A stretch of DNA of 64,000 nt from Lachnospiraceae bacterium MD335. Its GTDB lineage: Bacteria; Bacillota; Clostridia; Lachnospirales; Lachnospiraceae. The notes under the pieces are model-generated. The model did not search any database. It worked only from the letters and a program-made list of their open reading frames with translations, and was not told the origin of the DNA. Location: NCBI GenBank assembly GCA_000403335.2, contig KE159617.1, positions 461,301-525,300 on the forward strand, in the 5' to 3' direction. This document shows, in pieces, positions 1-8,338 of this stretch (the first letter of the stretch is position 1; each line of letters starts with the position of its first letter). A program made the translations under genes and the position numbers.

Positions 1-398
1 AAGATTAAAAATAACTTTGTTTGACATGAGCAAAAGCTCCTTTCTGATAGGAATCCATTTCCAATCTGGCAGGTACACAACCTAGCGTGTTATACGGGTA
101 TAGCCTTCCGGCTCCCAACCAGCTAAAACATAAAACCCTGTCGAATGGACTAATTGACTTTCTGGCAGGTATCTGCTGATAATTCAGCATCCCAAGGAGT
201 GATACATTATTTGTCCTATCCTAAGAGATGATACCTTATGTTTTATCTGGTGTCCATCAGGAGCCGTCAGACATGATTATTATGGATAACATCTGATGAA
301 GGAAGAACCCCTTCTTCTGTTATCTGATTTATAGAAAGAAACATATTAACCAAGTAGTCTTGATTGACTACACCATTATTATACTAGGAGAAGTTGTA
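1..398. other. Upstream stretch without an assigned gene
   Basis: No open frame here has a ribosome binding site or a recognisable domain. A minus-strand frame at 5-190 is open but lacks both and is not called. Around 290-325 a short inverted repeat of the form GAAGGAAGAA..TTCTTC could be a weak terminator or leader hairpin for the small gene that starts at 399. The stretch probably belongs to the same accessory DNA as the small hypothetical genes that follow. Confidence 0.4.
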
Positions 399-545
399 AT
401 GTTATTAAAGAAAAAGTACAAGAAAAACATAAAAAAGGATGTTAAAAATACGGCTAAGGCAGTCAGAAAAATTGATTATGCGTTGGGTGCAGTGTTGGAT
501 ATTTTAACCAAACCTGTCGAAAAGGATATGGAAGACGATGCTTAA
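399..545 (+). CDS. Small lysine-rich hypothetical protein (48 aa)
   Basis: The ATG at 399 is preceded by AGGAG at 386-390 at good spacing. The longer reading from the TTG at 360 has no ribosome binding site. The product is very basic at its N-terminus (runs of Lys in the first 15 residues), then amphipathic, and ends with an acidic tail (EDDA). No signal peptide, membrane segment or known motif is visible. A terminator-like hairpin follows at 585. I do not recognise the family. Similar tiny basic proteins are common cargo of integrative elements, which fits the decayed accessory genes downstream, but this is inference. Confidence 0.45.
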   Translation: MLLKKKYKKNIKKDVKNTAKAVRKIDYALGAVLDILTKPVEKDMEDDA

Positions 546-584
546 AAAGCATTGTTTTAACGGATATAAGAGAGCTGTATTCCA

Positions 585-618
585 AACGCTTCCCAAAACG
601 GGAGGCGTTGTTTTGTCT
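585..618 (+). terminator. Rho-independent terminator
   Basis: AACGCTTCCC (585-594) and GGGAGGCGTT (600-609) pair around the loop AAAAC with a single G-T pair, followed by GTTTTGTCTT. It lies between the small gene ending at 545 and the one starting at 640. Its position argues against any reading of the second gene that starts at 538. Confidence 0.65.
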
Positions 619-639
619 TATTTTACGGGAGGAGAAAAG

Positions 640-807
640 ATGAATGATTCAAAAAAGAAACCCTGCAGCAAATGCCCCTATGCTTTGGGACTGGTACACA
701 CCGTTACAAATCCATGCCCGAAGTGTGAGCGAAACGGCTATCAGTCGTATGAATGGTTTCAAAAGCAGCTATCAGGAGACAGTTCAATTTCCCAAAAGGA
801 AAAATGA
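640..807 (+). CDS. Small CxxC-type putative zinc-binding protein (55 aa)
   Basis: The ATG at 640 follows GGGAGGAG at 628-635, an excellent ribosome binding site. The product has two cysteine pairs, C-S-K-C near residue 9 and C-P-K-C near residue 25, spaced like a small zinc ribbon or knuckle. The C-terminal half is hydrophilic and carries no further motif. An upstream in-frame start at 538 would run through the terminator hairpin at 585-618 and is rejected. The function is unknown; a structural zinc site is inferred from the paired cysteines only. Confidence 0.55.
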   Translation: MNDSKKKPCSKCPYALGLVHTVTNPCPKCERNGYQSYEWFQKQLSGDSSISQKEK

Positions 808-852
808 GGGAATGGAAGATATAGTTTGGCAGGATTGCAGGAGGAAAATGAT

Positions 853-2414
853 ATGAAAAGTATATCAGAAGAAAATGAAAGCAATGTATTTGAGGAATAT
901 CTTAAAGCGTATTTTTGTGAACACCCAGAGGATGCGGAGGGACATTTCCCTAAAATGCATTATATTGATGAAATCGGTTATTATGACAGGCAACATAAGG
1001 GATTAAGTGTTTTATTTAATTATAGCATATAAAGTGAAAGGTTATGTACTGCATACTTTAAAGTATATGACCATAATGATTATACTTTAGCAAAAAGGGC
1101 TGCCAGATTACATTTCAAAGACAGCGGCATGGAATACCACAGAAATCCGTATGAGAAACAGCAGTGGATTCTTAATTCAAAAGATATAAAAAGATCAGGG
1201 ATTTATTGGAAGATATTAACGATGATGACTATTATCTTTATCATGATAATAATATATACACGAACTGGAAGATTTTATGTTACCAATGGAATCATGAGAA
1301 TGGATTAATTCCTGCATCAGCATCAATTACAGATTACTATTCCGGTAAGTATGATAATGATGGAAGCCAGTTAAATAATGCATATGTCCCAAGCACACAG
1401 GAAATACCTGAAACATGGAATTATGAACCGCCAGAAGCATGCGCAGACTACAAAGAATGTAAAATTGTATTCAGAACCGGTGATATTGTGAATGTCACTA
1501 AACCCAATGCATGTTCAGACAGCCTCTGTGTAGTCAGGGAGACCGTGTTAATAGATATTGGTGTGGCAAAAAAATATGCATATGATGTAAGCCCTATAGA
1601 TTCGGATGATGAAGTTTATACATATGAAGAGCATGAGTTACAATTTCAGTATCATGATACTGTTTGGGAAGAGCATTTCACTGAAACCGTAGGGAACGGA
1701 TTACCGGAATGGAGAGGGGAATTGTATAATATTGCAATATTTTCCTATGATGATTACGACTATGTAAATTATGAAAAGTGGCGGGAATTAAGGGAAGCGG
1801 GTTGGGATTTAATTAAGATGCATAATGGTGACACAATTCCTCCTGCGTATATGGAGCATATCTTGGAATGGCATTCTGTATATGAGAGAATTGATATTGT
1901 GCTTGATTCAGCTGAAGATGTAAATGAGATAAAAAAAGGATTCAATATCAAATATCTGCCGGAGTCATTAAGAGAAAAAATATATAATAGCAATATGAGC
2001 GAAATAGATCCTGACTATAAAAAAGAGATTAACAACAAACAAAAATTCCGCTTTACGGATTCAGAATTAGCACTTGCATCTGAAATAGATAAACGGGATC
2101 TTTTTAATGGTGAATATAATGAACACTTTCCTGCACAAATGACTAATCTGCAGATTATGGAGGCAGTTAAACAGGCGTATCATACAGCCCGCAAAATCAG
2201 CCCGAGAAAATTACAGGCAGTATATGACAGAAGAAAGGGCAGGGATTTTGGGGAAAAATGCGGTGAAATGAGTTATCCGGTTAAAGGAAAAATTTTATAT
2301 GAAGGGAATGCTAAGAATGGCATGGTTGTTCAGTTCTGGTATAATTTTGACCCTGACCTGATAGAAGAGGCATATCCGGTCAGAATGAATAATGTTAAGA
2401 AAAATGACACCTAA
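853..2414 (+). pseudogene. Degenerate large hypothetical gene, split by a stop and a frameshift
   Basis: Three coding segments line up. The first runs from the ATG at 853 to an in-frame TAA at 1030-1032. The same frame then stays open with protein-like composition (residues such as RLCTAYFKVYDHNDY) up to about 1200. The sense then passes to another frame that is open from 1176 to 2414 and gives about 400 residues from a TTG at 1206. The long segment is rich in Tyr, Asp and Asn and carries a phrase of the form FRTGDIVNV near residue 90. A closely similar phrase, FQPGDVVN, occurs in the gene starting at 2498, so the two may be distant relatives. I do not recognise the family. An alternative is two separate genes, with the second starting at TTG 1206 without a convincing ribosome binding site; the continuity of sense across the stop favours decay. 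Confidence 0.55.
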
Positions 2415-2497
2415 TGATCAAGTGAAACAGTATCGGGGCATGTGCGCCGGCAGACGCGTGAGTCCCGGCATACAGATTTTTTGAAAGGAGCATGTCA

Positions 2498-2779
2498 ATG
2501 GATTGGTTTAAAGAAGGAGATATAATCTATTTTACCCAAGGCACGTATAGAGGGGCAATAGGAGTCATAAAGGGAATATGCAGTGATTATGACGGGATAG
2601 AATATTTTGTACTGATAGAAGGCGACGAGGATAATTGGAATAATTACCGCGTTGTGTACGATTATGATATTGGATATGTATATCATATTGAAATGGAGGA
2701 TGAAGCGTTGCCGGATAAACCGGCATTCCAGCCCGGTGATGTTGTCAACACGCCGTTTTTAATCCGTCTCAGAAGATGA
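2498..2779 (+). CDS. KOW-like hypothetical protein, 3' end replaced by IS sequence
   Basis: The ATG at 2498 sits 7-9 bases after AAAGGAG; the ATG at 2492 is too close to it. The first 40 residues read like a KOW-type beta-barrel (GD.I.F.QGTYRGAIGVIKGI). The rest is acidic and ends PGDVVN before crossing into sequence that belongs, on the other strand, to an IS1182-type transposase. The last 10 or so codons are therefore not native and the protein is probably truncated. The native length cannot be judged. The PGDVVN phrase resembles one in the broken gene upstream. The function is unknown. Confidence 0.5.
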   Translation: MDWFKEGDIIYFTQGTYRGAIGVIKGICSDYDGIEYFVLIEGDEDNWNNYRVVYDYDIGYVYHIEMEDEALPDKPAFQPGDVVNTPFLIRLRR

Positions 2780-2847
2780 TTCTCTGGAATCATAGAATCT
2801 ATGTCAAGGATTACCATCTGGATTTGTCCGCTTTGTTTTCCCATCAT
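2757..2847 (-). mobile_element. IS1182-family transposase, 5' fragment only
   Basis: On the minus strand, behind AGGAGGTC (near 2856-2863), two adjacent ATG codons at 2847 and 2844 open a frame whose first 28 residues include GQIQMVILDIDSMIPENHLL. This is the characteristic N-terminus of IS1182-type transposases (a short strand, then the SMIP.NHLLR helix). The frame loses similarity after LLRRIK, near 2760, where the plus-strand gene ending at 2779 begins. About 420 codons of transposase are missing, so only a scar remains. The A/T-rich region around 2863-2890 could be its old promoter. Confidence 0.65.
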
Positions 2848-2958
2848 AGAAAATGACCTCCTGCAATTGGTATAATAAGTATACCATACAGAAAGCCATT
2901 TTTCTTTAGTTTGTCAACAAGTCCAAAGTTTCACACTCTCGCCGGGTGGACGCTCACT

Positions 2959-3413
2959 TTATCCCCGGCATGACCTGCTGGGAGATTCCTCTCTATTTAC
3001 CCATTTTACATTTATCACTTCTGATTGCTGTAAACTAATTGCGGCAATATCGATATCCGCATGGAAAAGCCAAACATCATAGAAGTCTTGCGACTGTTCT
3101 CGTCGGGTTTGATAAATCAACTTTCCGCTTTTTGCGTCCAACTCTATTCCTAATTCTTATTTTACCTCTCGCAATGCACCATGCAGACTATCTTCACTTG
3201 CAAGAACAGAGCCACCTGTACACTCCCAAAAGAACGGATATATTTTATTAGGGTGTCGTTGAGATAGCAAATATTGTCCCTTGCTATTTACAATCCATGC
3301 GCTTATAACAAGATGGTATTCCCCTTTGGGAATGAGCGCACCTTTTAACAGTGTACAACCTGTTTTCTCCCGCTTTTCATTATATAAATCCCATAATTCA
3401 TTTATAGTTACAC
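2959..3413 (-). pseudogene. Nudix hydrolase pseudogene, nonsense codon in the catalytic box
   Basis: The GTG at 3413 overlaps the end of the upstream HAD gene by 6 bases and has AAGGAAG before it. The frame reads as a Nudix protein: a strand with YLLSQRHPNK, then WECTGGS and a helix ending in REVK. A TAA at 3157-3159 stands where the first catalytic Glu of REUxEE should be (REVK-stop-ELG), and the same frame continues for 65 more sensible codons. A single GAA-to-TAA change explains this. The C-terminus also ends abruptly after WVNREE, suggesting 3' truncation. Nudix proteins in thiamine operons are thought to clean up damaged or excess thiamine pyrophosphates. Here the function is presumably lost, unless a suppressor or a sequencing error is involved. 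Confidence 0.75.
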
Positions 3414-4064
3414 TTCCTTACATGGAAAAGGCGCCTCTTTGAAATTAAAAATATAACTATCTGCAATTTCTTCAATCTCTGTCTGATTATGAGCAGAGTA
3501 TTTATCATATATACCACAAGCAATCATATTTGCCATTTTTGCGCTTTTAATCGCTGGAAGCACATCATCAAACACAATGCAGCGTTCGGGAACAACACGC
3601 AATCTTTTTGCTGCAAGTTCAAACACGTCGGGACATTCCTTACCATGCCGCACTTCGTCGGTAGAGCAAAGAACATCAAATAAATGTAAAACAGAATTAT
3701 TTTTTAGACAAGGTATAAATAATTCTTTTGGAAGTCCTGTTGCAACAGCCAACTTTATGCCACGGGATTTTAACTGCAAAAGATAATCCATAGCATAGGA
3801 CTGAATTTTAACATTGTATGCGTATTCATACGCTGCCATAACATTCCATTCTTTAATAATATCATCTATTGTTTCGGGAAGTCCAAACAGTTCAATCGTG
3901 TACTGTGCGGCTTCTTCAAAGCTACGGGCGCAAATTTCTACTACATAATCAGCCGGAACAGGTAATCCCCGTTTTTGTAAAAACTCTATATCTATTTGCT
4001 CCCAAACATGCATAGAGTTTAGGAGTGTACCGTCTAGGTCAAAAATTGCTGCTTCAAAGGTCAT
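3408..4064 (-). CDS. HAD-family phosphatase in the thiamine operon
   Basis: This 218-residue protein has the full HAD motif set: DLDGT (residues 9-13, nucleophile and acid/base Asp), ATG near residue 110 (motif II), GKECPD near residue 141 (motif III Lys) and FDD near residue 165 (motif IV). A helical cap lies between motifs I and II, as in beta-phosphoglucomutase-type phosphatases. It overlaps thiE by 11 bases and is overlapped by the Nudix pseudogene, so it is translated with the TPP-riboswitch operon. The operon makes thiamine phosphate (ThiE), but its kinase (ThiN type) uses free thiamine. A thiamine-phosphate phosphatase is therefore needed, and this gene is the natural candidate. That assignment is inference; HAD enzymes often act on several phosphate esters. 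Confidence 0.8.
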   Translation of the reverse strand: MTFEAAIFDLDGTLLNSMHVWEQIDIEFLQKRGLPVPADYVVEICARSFEEAAQYTIELFGLPETIDDIIKEWNVMAAYEYAYNVKIQSYAMDYLLQLKSRGIKLAVATGLPKELFIPCLKNNSVLHLFDVLCSTDEVRHGKECPDVFELAAKRLRVVPERCIVFDDVLPAIKSAKMANMIACGIYDKYSAHNQTEIEEIADSYIFNFKEAPFPCKEV

Positions 4065-4695
4065 GTTTCAATACCTCCTTGTAAAACATACTTTTCATTT
4101 CCGCAGCCGCTTTTTGTATATCGGGTTGAGCTATAATGGCGGAAACAACCGCCAATCCGTTAATTCCTGTATCGTGAAACTGTTTTATATTGCCTTTGTT
4201 GATACCGCCGATTGCTATAATAGGGAGATTAACAGCATGACGGATTTTTTTTAATTCTTCTATTGATACATAGTTTGCGTCTGTCTTTGTCCCGGTAGGG
4301 AACATGGCTCCAACGCCCAAATAGTCCGCTCCGTCGTTTGCTGCCTGTACTGCTTCTTTTACAGAAGCAGCGGAGACGCCAAGCAGCATATCCGTACCAA
4401 TCAAATCACGGGCAATAGCAGCAGGAATATCACTTTGCCCAATATGTACGCCGTCTGCATTAACCGCTATTGCAATATCAATACGGTCATTGATAATAAA
4501 AGGAACATGGTATTGCTCGGTTATTTTTTTAACTTCTACGGATTGTCTGTAAAAATCCAAAGATGATATATTTTTTTCCCGAAGCTGTATCATAGTGCAG
4601 CCCCCAAGTATAGCTTGTTCAACCGCTTCAATTAAGGTAGCGGTACTCATAAGGCTGCGGTCTGTTACAAGGTATAAAGTATAATCGTATTTCAT
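4054..4695 (-). CDS. thiE: Thiamine-phosphate synthase
   Basis: ThiE joins hydroxymethylpyrimidine diphosphate and thiazole phosphate to give thiamine phosphate in the cytoplasm. The 213-residue length is normal. Family signatures run in order through the TIM barrel: YLVTDR at the N-terminus, QLREK, INDR with an Asp-rich strand, [27 protein letters not shown] (phosphate loop) and AIGGI. It overlaps thiD by 4 bases upstream and the HAD gene by 11 bases downstream, so the operon is tightly coupled. No thiM or thiG is visible here, so the thiazole phosphate must come from elsewhere. Confidence 0.93.
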   Translation of the reverse strand: MKYDYTLYLVTDRSLMSTATLIEAVEQAILGGCTMIQLREKNISSLDFYRQSVEVKKITEQYHVPFIINDRIDIAIAVNADGVHIGQSDIPAAIARDLIGTDMLLGVSAASVKEAVQAANDGADYLGVGAMFPTGTKTDANYVSIEELKKIRHAVNLPIIAIGGINKGNIKQFHDTGINGLAVVSAIIAQPDIQKAAAEMKSMFYKEVLKHDL

Positions 4696-5513
4696 TTCGT
4701 GTTACCTGTTCTTTCTTCCGACAGCCCATATTTATAGAGATTATAAAAATGGTTTGTCGGACCACACCCATTTCCAATAGCAAGAGAATGTTCGATTGCC
4801 ATTGTGACATAAGCCTTAGCTTGTGCAACTGCGTCCTGTATACTCATTGCCTTGGCAAGATTAGAAGCGATTGCGGAAGAAAAAGTACAGCCTGTCCCGT
4901 GGGTATTTTTTGTGTCAATATGGGCAGTTTCAAAATGATAAACCCTATTTCCGTCAAATAGAATGTCAATAGCATTTCCTATATGATGACCGCCCTTGAC
5001 AACAACTGCTTTACAGCCCATAGCATATATTTTTTTGGCGGCAGCTTCCATGTTAGAAATAGTAGAAATTTGCATATCTGCAATTTTCTCCGCTTCTGGA
5101 ATATTTGGTGTCAGCACATCAGCAAGTGGGATAATTGTTTCAATCAGCGTATCAACCGCAGACGGTTTCATAAGTGGACAACCGTTTTTGGCGTACATAA
5201 CAGGGTCTACTACAACATTTTGAGGGCTGTATTCCAGTAATTTTTCTGCAACTGCTTTCATGCACTCCGGTGTTGAGAGCATACCAATTTTTACTGCGTC
5301 TACTTCAATATCTTCAAATACAGCGTCAATCTGTTTTCCAATCATGTCCGGGGTAACATCTTGAATATCAATGACCCGGCTTGTATTTTCGGCAACTACC
5401 GAAACAATAACACTCATTCCAAAAACGCCATGTGCAGAAAATGTTTTTAAGTCTGCTTGAACACCGGCTCCGCCGCTGCAATCAGACCCAGCGATAGATA
5501 ATACTTTTTTCAT
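4692..5513 (-). CDS. thiD: Hydroxymethylpyrimidine kinase / phosphomethylpyrimidine kinase
   Basis: ThiD phosphorylates hydroxymethylpyrimidine twice to give the diphosphate used by ThiE. The 273-residue ribokinase-fold protein starts with [20 protein letters not shown], the usual substrate-binding N-terminus. It carries [11 protein letters not shown] in the middle and the anion-hole and catalytic stretch [13 protein letters not shown] near residue 210. It overlaps thiN by 4 bases and thiE by 4 bases. Pyridoxal kinases share the fold, but the operon context and N-terminal motif favour ThiD. Confidence 0.92.
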   Translation of the reverse strand: MKKVLSIAGSDCSGGAGVQADLKTFSAHGVFGMSVIVSVVAENTSRVIDIQDVTPDMIGKQIDAVFEDIEVDAVKIGMLSTPECMKAVAEKLLEYSPQNVVVDPVMYAKNGCPLMKPSAVDTLIETIIPLADVLTPNIPEAEKIADMQISTISNMEAAAKKIYAMGCKAVVVKGGHHIGNAIDILFDGNRVYHFETAHIDTKNTHGTGCTFSSAIASNLAKAMSIQDAVAQAKAYVTMAIEHSLAIGNGCGPTNHFYNLYKYGLSEERTGNTK

Positions 5514-6151
5514 AGTCTATATTTCTCCTTTTCTTTTCTCGGAAAGACAATAAGTAATGTGCCATTATCAACGGATATGCTGCTTTCTTTACCGATAAAC
5601 TCATTACTAACCCCAATAGGAAATGTGTTTGTCAAAACGGCTTTATCCAATTCATATTTTAATCCCTGTAAACAGACACCTTCTGCTTTCGGGGAATATG
5701 AAAAGACTGAAACATAGCCGGATTGTATGCTGTCAAAGGTGATTTTCTGATTTGTGATAGCCGTAATAATGCTTTCATTATCAACTAAAAATCCTTGCTT
5801 GCCATTTTCTGAAAGAAAGGACAACGCTTGCAGATTTGCAATCGTATGATCTATGCGCCCGCCAGTTCCGCAGTAAAGGTAAAAATTTGAATAGCCCGCA
5901 TTGATTCCCTCACGGATAGCAGCAAGCATATCTGTATCATTTTTTTCTGTACTCAAAGAAATTACGTTAGGGTGTTGTGGTATAGCGTTTAGTGTATCAA
6001 AGTCACCGATTACAAGGTCTGTATTTATTTCAGCCTGTTCCAAATAACGCAATCCTGCGTCAGCCGCAATTACAAAATCGTCAGTCGTAGGGATAAAATC
6101 TATTCTGCAATCCTCACCCGCGCCAACTATATAGCAAATACCATTCTTCAT
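5510..6151 (-). CDS. thiN: Thiamine pyrophosphokinase
   Basis: ThiN transfers pyrophosphate from ATP to free thiamine, giving thiamine diphosphate. The start chosen is the ATG at 6151 with GGAGG at 6159-6163; the longer reading from the TTG at 6181 covers that ribosome binding site. The product is 213 residues long. It has the TPK signatures AADAG, VIGDFDT, EKNDTDM (metal-binding Asp pair) and GTGGRIDHT, followed by a small beta-rich C-terminal thiamine-binding domain. This is the first intact gene behind the TPP riboswitch. Free thiamine as its substrate implies salvage or a phosphatase step, matching the HAD gene in the same operon. Confidence 0.9.
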   Translation of the reverse strand: MKNGICYIVGAGEDCRIDFIPTTDDFVIAADAGLRYLEQAEINTDLVIGDFDTLNAIPQHPNVISLSTEKNDTDMLAAIREGINAGYSNFYLYCGTGGRIDHTIANLQALSFLSENGKQGFLVDNESIITAITNQKITFDSIQSGYVSVFSYSPKAEGVCLQGLKYELDKAVLTNTFPIGVSNEFIGKESSISVDNGTLLIVFPRKEKEKYRL

Positions 6152-6177
6152 GTTCCTTTCCTCCGATATACCATATT

Positions 6178-6285
6178 TCAAATATTTTCGTTAGTAAAAG
6201 GCTTCCAAATTTCAGAAACTTTTTCAGCCGTAATAAACGTGAGAAATTGCTTTCCCCGGATCAATTCTTGTTTTTTTTCAACTTT
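6178..6285 (-). pseudogene. C-terminal remnant of a lost first operon gene
   Basis: Between the riboswitch terminator and thiN the minus strand holds a frame of about 35 codons. It reads like the tail of a protein (GKQFLTFITAEKVSEIWKPF) and ends in TGA at 6178-6180, just before the thiN ribosome binding site. No start codon with a ribosome binding site is present and the frame opens next to a run of eight A bases, a likely deletion junction. A larger riboswitch-controlled gene seems to have been mostly deleted. I do not recognise its family; it could equally be a chance frame. Confidence 0.35.
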
Positions 6286-6326
6286 TCATTTCCCTCGCAA
6301 ACACATACCAACAATATTCGATATGA

Positions 6327-6358
6327 CAAAAAAAGACACTCCCATACAGGAAATGTCC
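6327..6358 (-). terminator. Riboswitch expression-platform terminator
   Basis: Read on the minus strand, GACATTTCC and GGGAGTGTC pair over 9 bp (with two G-U pairs) around a TGTAT loop, followed by seven T. It lies 20-30 bases after the TPP aptamer, where a ligand-controlled terminator would be. Confidence 0.8.
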
Positions 6359-6379
6359 TAAACATACATACCGTATCAT

Positions 6380-6462
6380 TTAGCTCCCTGCGTTGGTATT
6401 AGCCAACAGGTTCAAAGGGTCAGGTTTTACCTTCTCAACTACATATAGTCCCCCTGCTGTTG
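6380..6462 (-). promoter_or_regulatory. TPP riboswitch (thi box)
   Basis: Minus-strand reading shows the conserved aptamer parts in order: CAGGGGG at the 5' side, GTTGAGAAGG, the pyrimidine-binding stretch ACCTGACCCTTTGAACCTG, and TAATACCAACGCAGGGAG closing helix P1. It starts a few bases after a consensus promoter and precedes an intrinsic terminator, so it is expected to switch thiN-thiD-thiE and the HAD gene off when thiamine diphosphate is plentiful. Confidence 0.95.
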
Positions 6463-6465
6463 CTA

Positions 6466-6494
6466 ATTATATTCGGAACATATTAAAAAGTCAA
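6466..6494 (-). promoter_or_regulatory. Promoter of the thiamine operon
   Basis: On the minus strand, TTGACT (6494-6489) and TATAAT (6471-6466) are separated by exactly 17 bases. The predicted start falls at about 6459, right at the 5' edge of the TPP aptamer. Confidence 0.88.
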
Positions 6495-6585
6495 TACTTA
6501 CTGGATTTGAGTTTCCCCATTTTTAAAGCCCTCATGTTGCGCAATCAGCCATCATAAAGAGTAAACAGAGAGAGTGAATGTATAA

Positions 6586-6907
6586 ATGATTAGCATAGAA
6601 GATTTCCAACAAATACGTTCAAGTGAACATTTAGTCGTTTTAGATACAAATGTATTATTGGAATTATATCGTCAGCCAGCTAATATCAGTTTGGATGTAA
6701 TAAATGCGTTGAAAAAAATTCAAAATAGAATCTATATACCAAGACAGGTTTATGATGAATACTTGAAACATTTTCATAAGATATGTGGTGATGAAAAAAA
6801 GATATAAAAATATAACCAGAGATTTGAAGGATTTTTTAAAAAATCTTCAAAAAGATATTACATCAAAAATTGGAGAAACAGCAGAAAAAGTTACAGCAGG
6901 AACTTAA
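6586..6907 (+). pseudogene. PIN-like domain gene, frameshifted and truncated
   Basis: From the ATG at 6586, 73 codons give the start of a PIN-like nuclease domain: VVLDTNVLLELYR carries the first acidic metal ligand, followed by a helix and IYIPRQVYDEYLKH. The frame ends at 6805 after a run of seven A bases (6794-6800). The next frame (through KRYKNITRDLKDFLKN) continues the same helical sequence to about 6870, where it runs into unrelated coiled-coil sequence. A slip in the A run plus a 3' deletion explain this. Intact proteins of this PIN_8-like class are several hundred residues long and are often defence- or toxin-associated. Confidence 0.6.
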
Positions 6908-7573
6908 CAAAGTGGTGCAGTCAAAGGAAGTTATAGAGCGCAATATACACGCCTATGATGAAGATGTGAAATGGCAGTTGGCAGAGCCAGGGGCGTTGAT
7001 GAGTGCAAAGAATTATCGGGATAAAAAGGCTTTACCGCTTGTGGAGAAATTGAAAGAGATTGTTAAAAATCTGACCATCAAATGCGTTCAGCTTGCGTAG
7101 CAGGGAAAGAAACTCACCGCAAAAGTGGAGGGGCAACACAAACAGATTAGCCGTTTGACACAAGGTTATGGAGCAGAGCGACACCATAGACCGATTGCAG
7201 GAAAAAGCGTCTGATTTGGAGCGTTTGGAGCGTCATATAGGCAGTGAACAGGTGCAGTCGATAGTGGATGGAAAAGAAAGTTAAGATACGGCTGTGCGCT
7301 AAAATCGTGGCAGATACAGACCTTTACGAAACGGACAAGGAAGTGCAAAATCTGATAGACTGGGTATGTCTTTCGGAGCAGATAAAGGAAAACAATAATA
7401 CAATCCGAAATCTGACCGGGGAATATAAGAAGATAGAGCCGAAATGCCGGGAGGGAGTGCGGGCGCGGTTAGAGCGCATGAAAGAACTCTGCAAAGAGCG
7501 CAATGATCTTTATGAGAAACAGAACGGTTTGAAAGGGCAGAAGTGTAAAATAGAGAACTCGTTAGAACGATAA
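6870..7573 (+). pseudogene. Broken coiled-coil gene, possibly from a mobilisation protein
   Basis: Successive frames all encode charged coiled-coil sequence. One runs 6870-7100 and ends in TAG, and the same frame stays open beyond it (KLTAKVEGQHKQISRLTQGY). Another covers about 7168-7284 (TIDRLQEKASDLERLERHIG), and a third covers 7268-7573. At least one nonsense and two frameshift changes separate them, so a single gene has decayed. Long coiled coils of this kind occur at the C-terminus of MobA/MobL-type relaxases on integrative elements, but no relaxase motif (HUH or catalytic Tyr) is visible, so that origin is only a guess. Confidence 0.4.
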
Positions 7574-7676
7574 TAAATGCGGGGTGCAGTGGTTGCTGCG
7601 CCCTATATTTTTGTGGTAAATGAGGAACGGAAGTGATATAATGAAATGAACAAATCGTACTTTGGAGGGGATTGTT

Positions 7677-7991
7677 ATGACAGAAACGATGGGTGTTGCG
7701 ATTGGAATAGGTGTATTTGCACTTGTTTGTATATATCTTGGTTGTTTGATGTGGAAAAAGGAAAAAATCACTTTGCTTCATAGTTATCATTATGACAAAG
7801 TGTCTCCAAGTGATAAAAAGGTTTTTTGTAAAATATCAGGTTGGGGTGTTATCTTTATTGGAATTGGTCTTTTGGTGACTGCTATAATAATCGGTATAAC
7901 AGATTCAGCATTAAGTTTTATCGCTTTTGCATTGGGATTTGTTGTGGGATTGGCGTTGCTGATTTATGCAGGAACAAAATATAACCGCTAA
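7677..7991 (+). CDS. DUF3784-like small membrane protein
   Basis: The ATG at 7677 follows GGAGGGG at 7664-7670; the TTG at 7662 overlaps the ribosome binding site. The 104-residue product has three hydrophobic helices, at about residues 5-25, 52-73 and 76-98, with a short charged loop after the first (MWKKEKITLLHSY) containing Y-D-K-V-S. This layout and the phrase KISGWGVIFIGIG match DUF3784-type proteins common in Clostridia. The function is unknown. It stands alone among decayed genes and may be element cargo. Confidence 0.65.
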   Translation: MTETMGVAIGIGVFALVCIYLGCLMWKKEKITLLHSYHYDKVSPSDKKVFCKISGWGVIFIGIGLLVTAIIIGITDSALSFIAFALGFVVGLALLIYAGTKYNR

Positions 7992-8206
7992 TAGAGAAGC
8001 AGCTTCTAGTTTGTTGATTAGAGTGATGGAGGACAACGAATTGATATTTTCCTTGTTAATGTTATTTATACAGGGTGCCAGCACCATGTAATAAGGTTGG
8101 ATAAGGAGAAAATTGGTATTTTGCTAATGGCTCTATTTTGGCTCATAAATTTTTCAAAACAGTAAAATATAGAGATAAACTAGATAATACAAAGAAAAAC
8201 ATTTAG

Positions 8207-8338
8207 ATTTCATTTCCGAGAGCTCGTGAGGGTGGACGTACTGTAGGTTTTGGCGTTATTACACAGCCAAATATTCAGCAGACAGCTGCGGAATTTAGTG
8301 CATTGATGTATCTGCAATTATTCATTGAACCATCTTGA
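8207..8338 (+). pseudogene. EF-Tu-like C-terminal scrap in a gene-poor stretch
   Basis: Between 7992 and 8416 no intact gene is present. A frame after a stop at 8204 reads REGGRTVGFGVI, the hallmark end of EF-Tu domain 3 (REGGRTVGxGVV), and continues for about 25 more codons to TGA at 8336. Nothing upstream resembles the rest of EF-Tu, so this is a fragment of an EF-Tu-like domain protein rather than tuf itself. No function is expected. Confidence 0.45.

Noticed and set aside
5-190. Minus-strand frame of 61 codons at the window start
   Set aside because: No ribosome binding site, no recognisable domain and odd composition; it may be part of a conserved non-coding or element sequence but cannot be supported as a gene.
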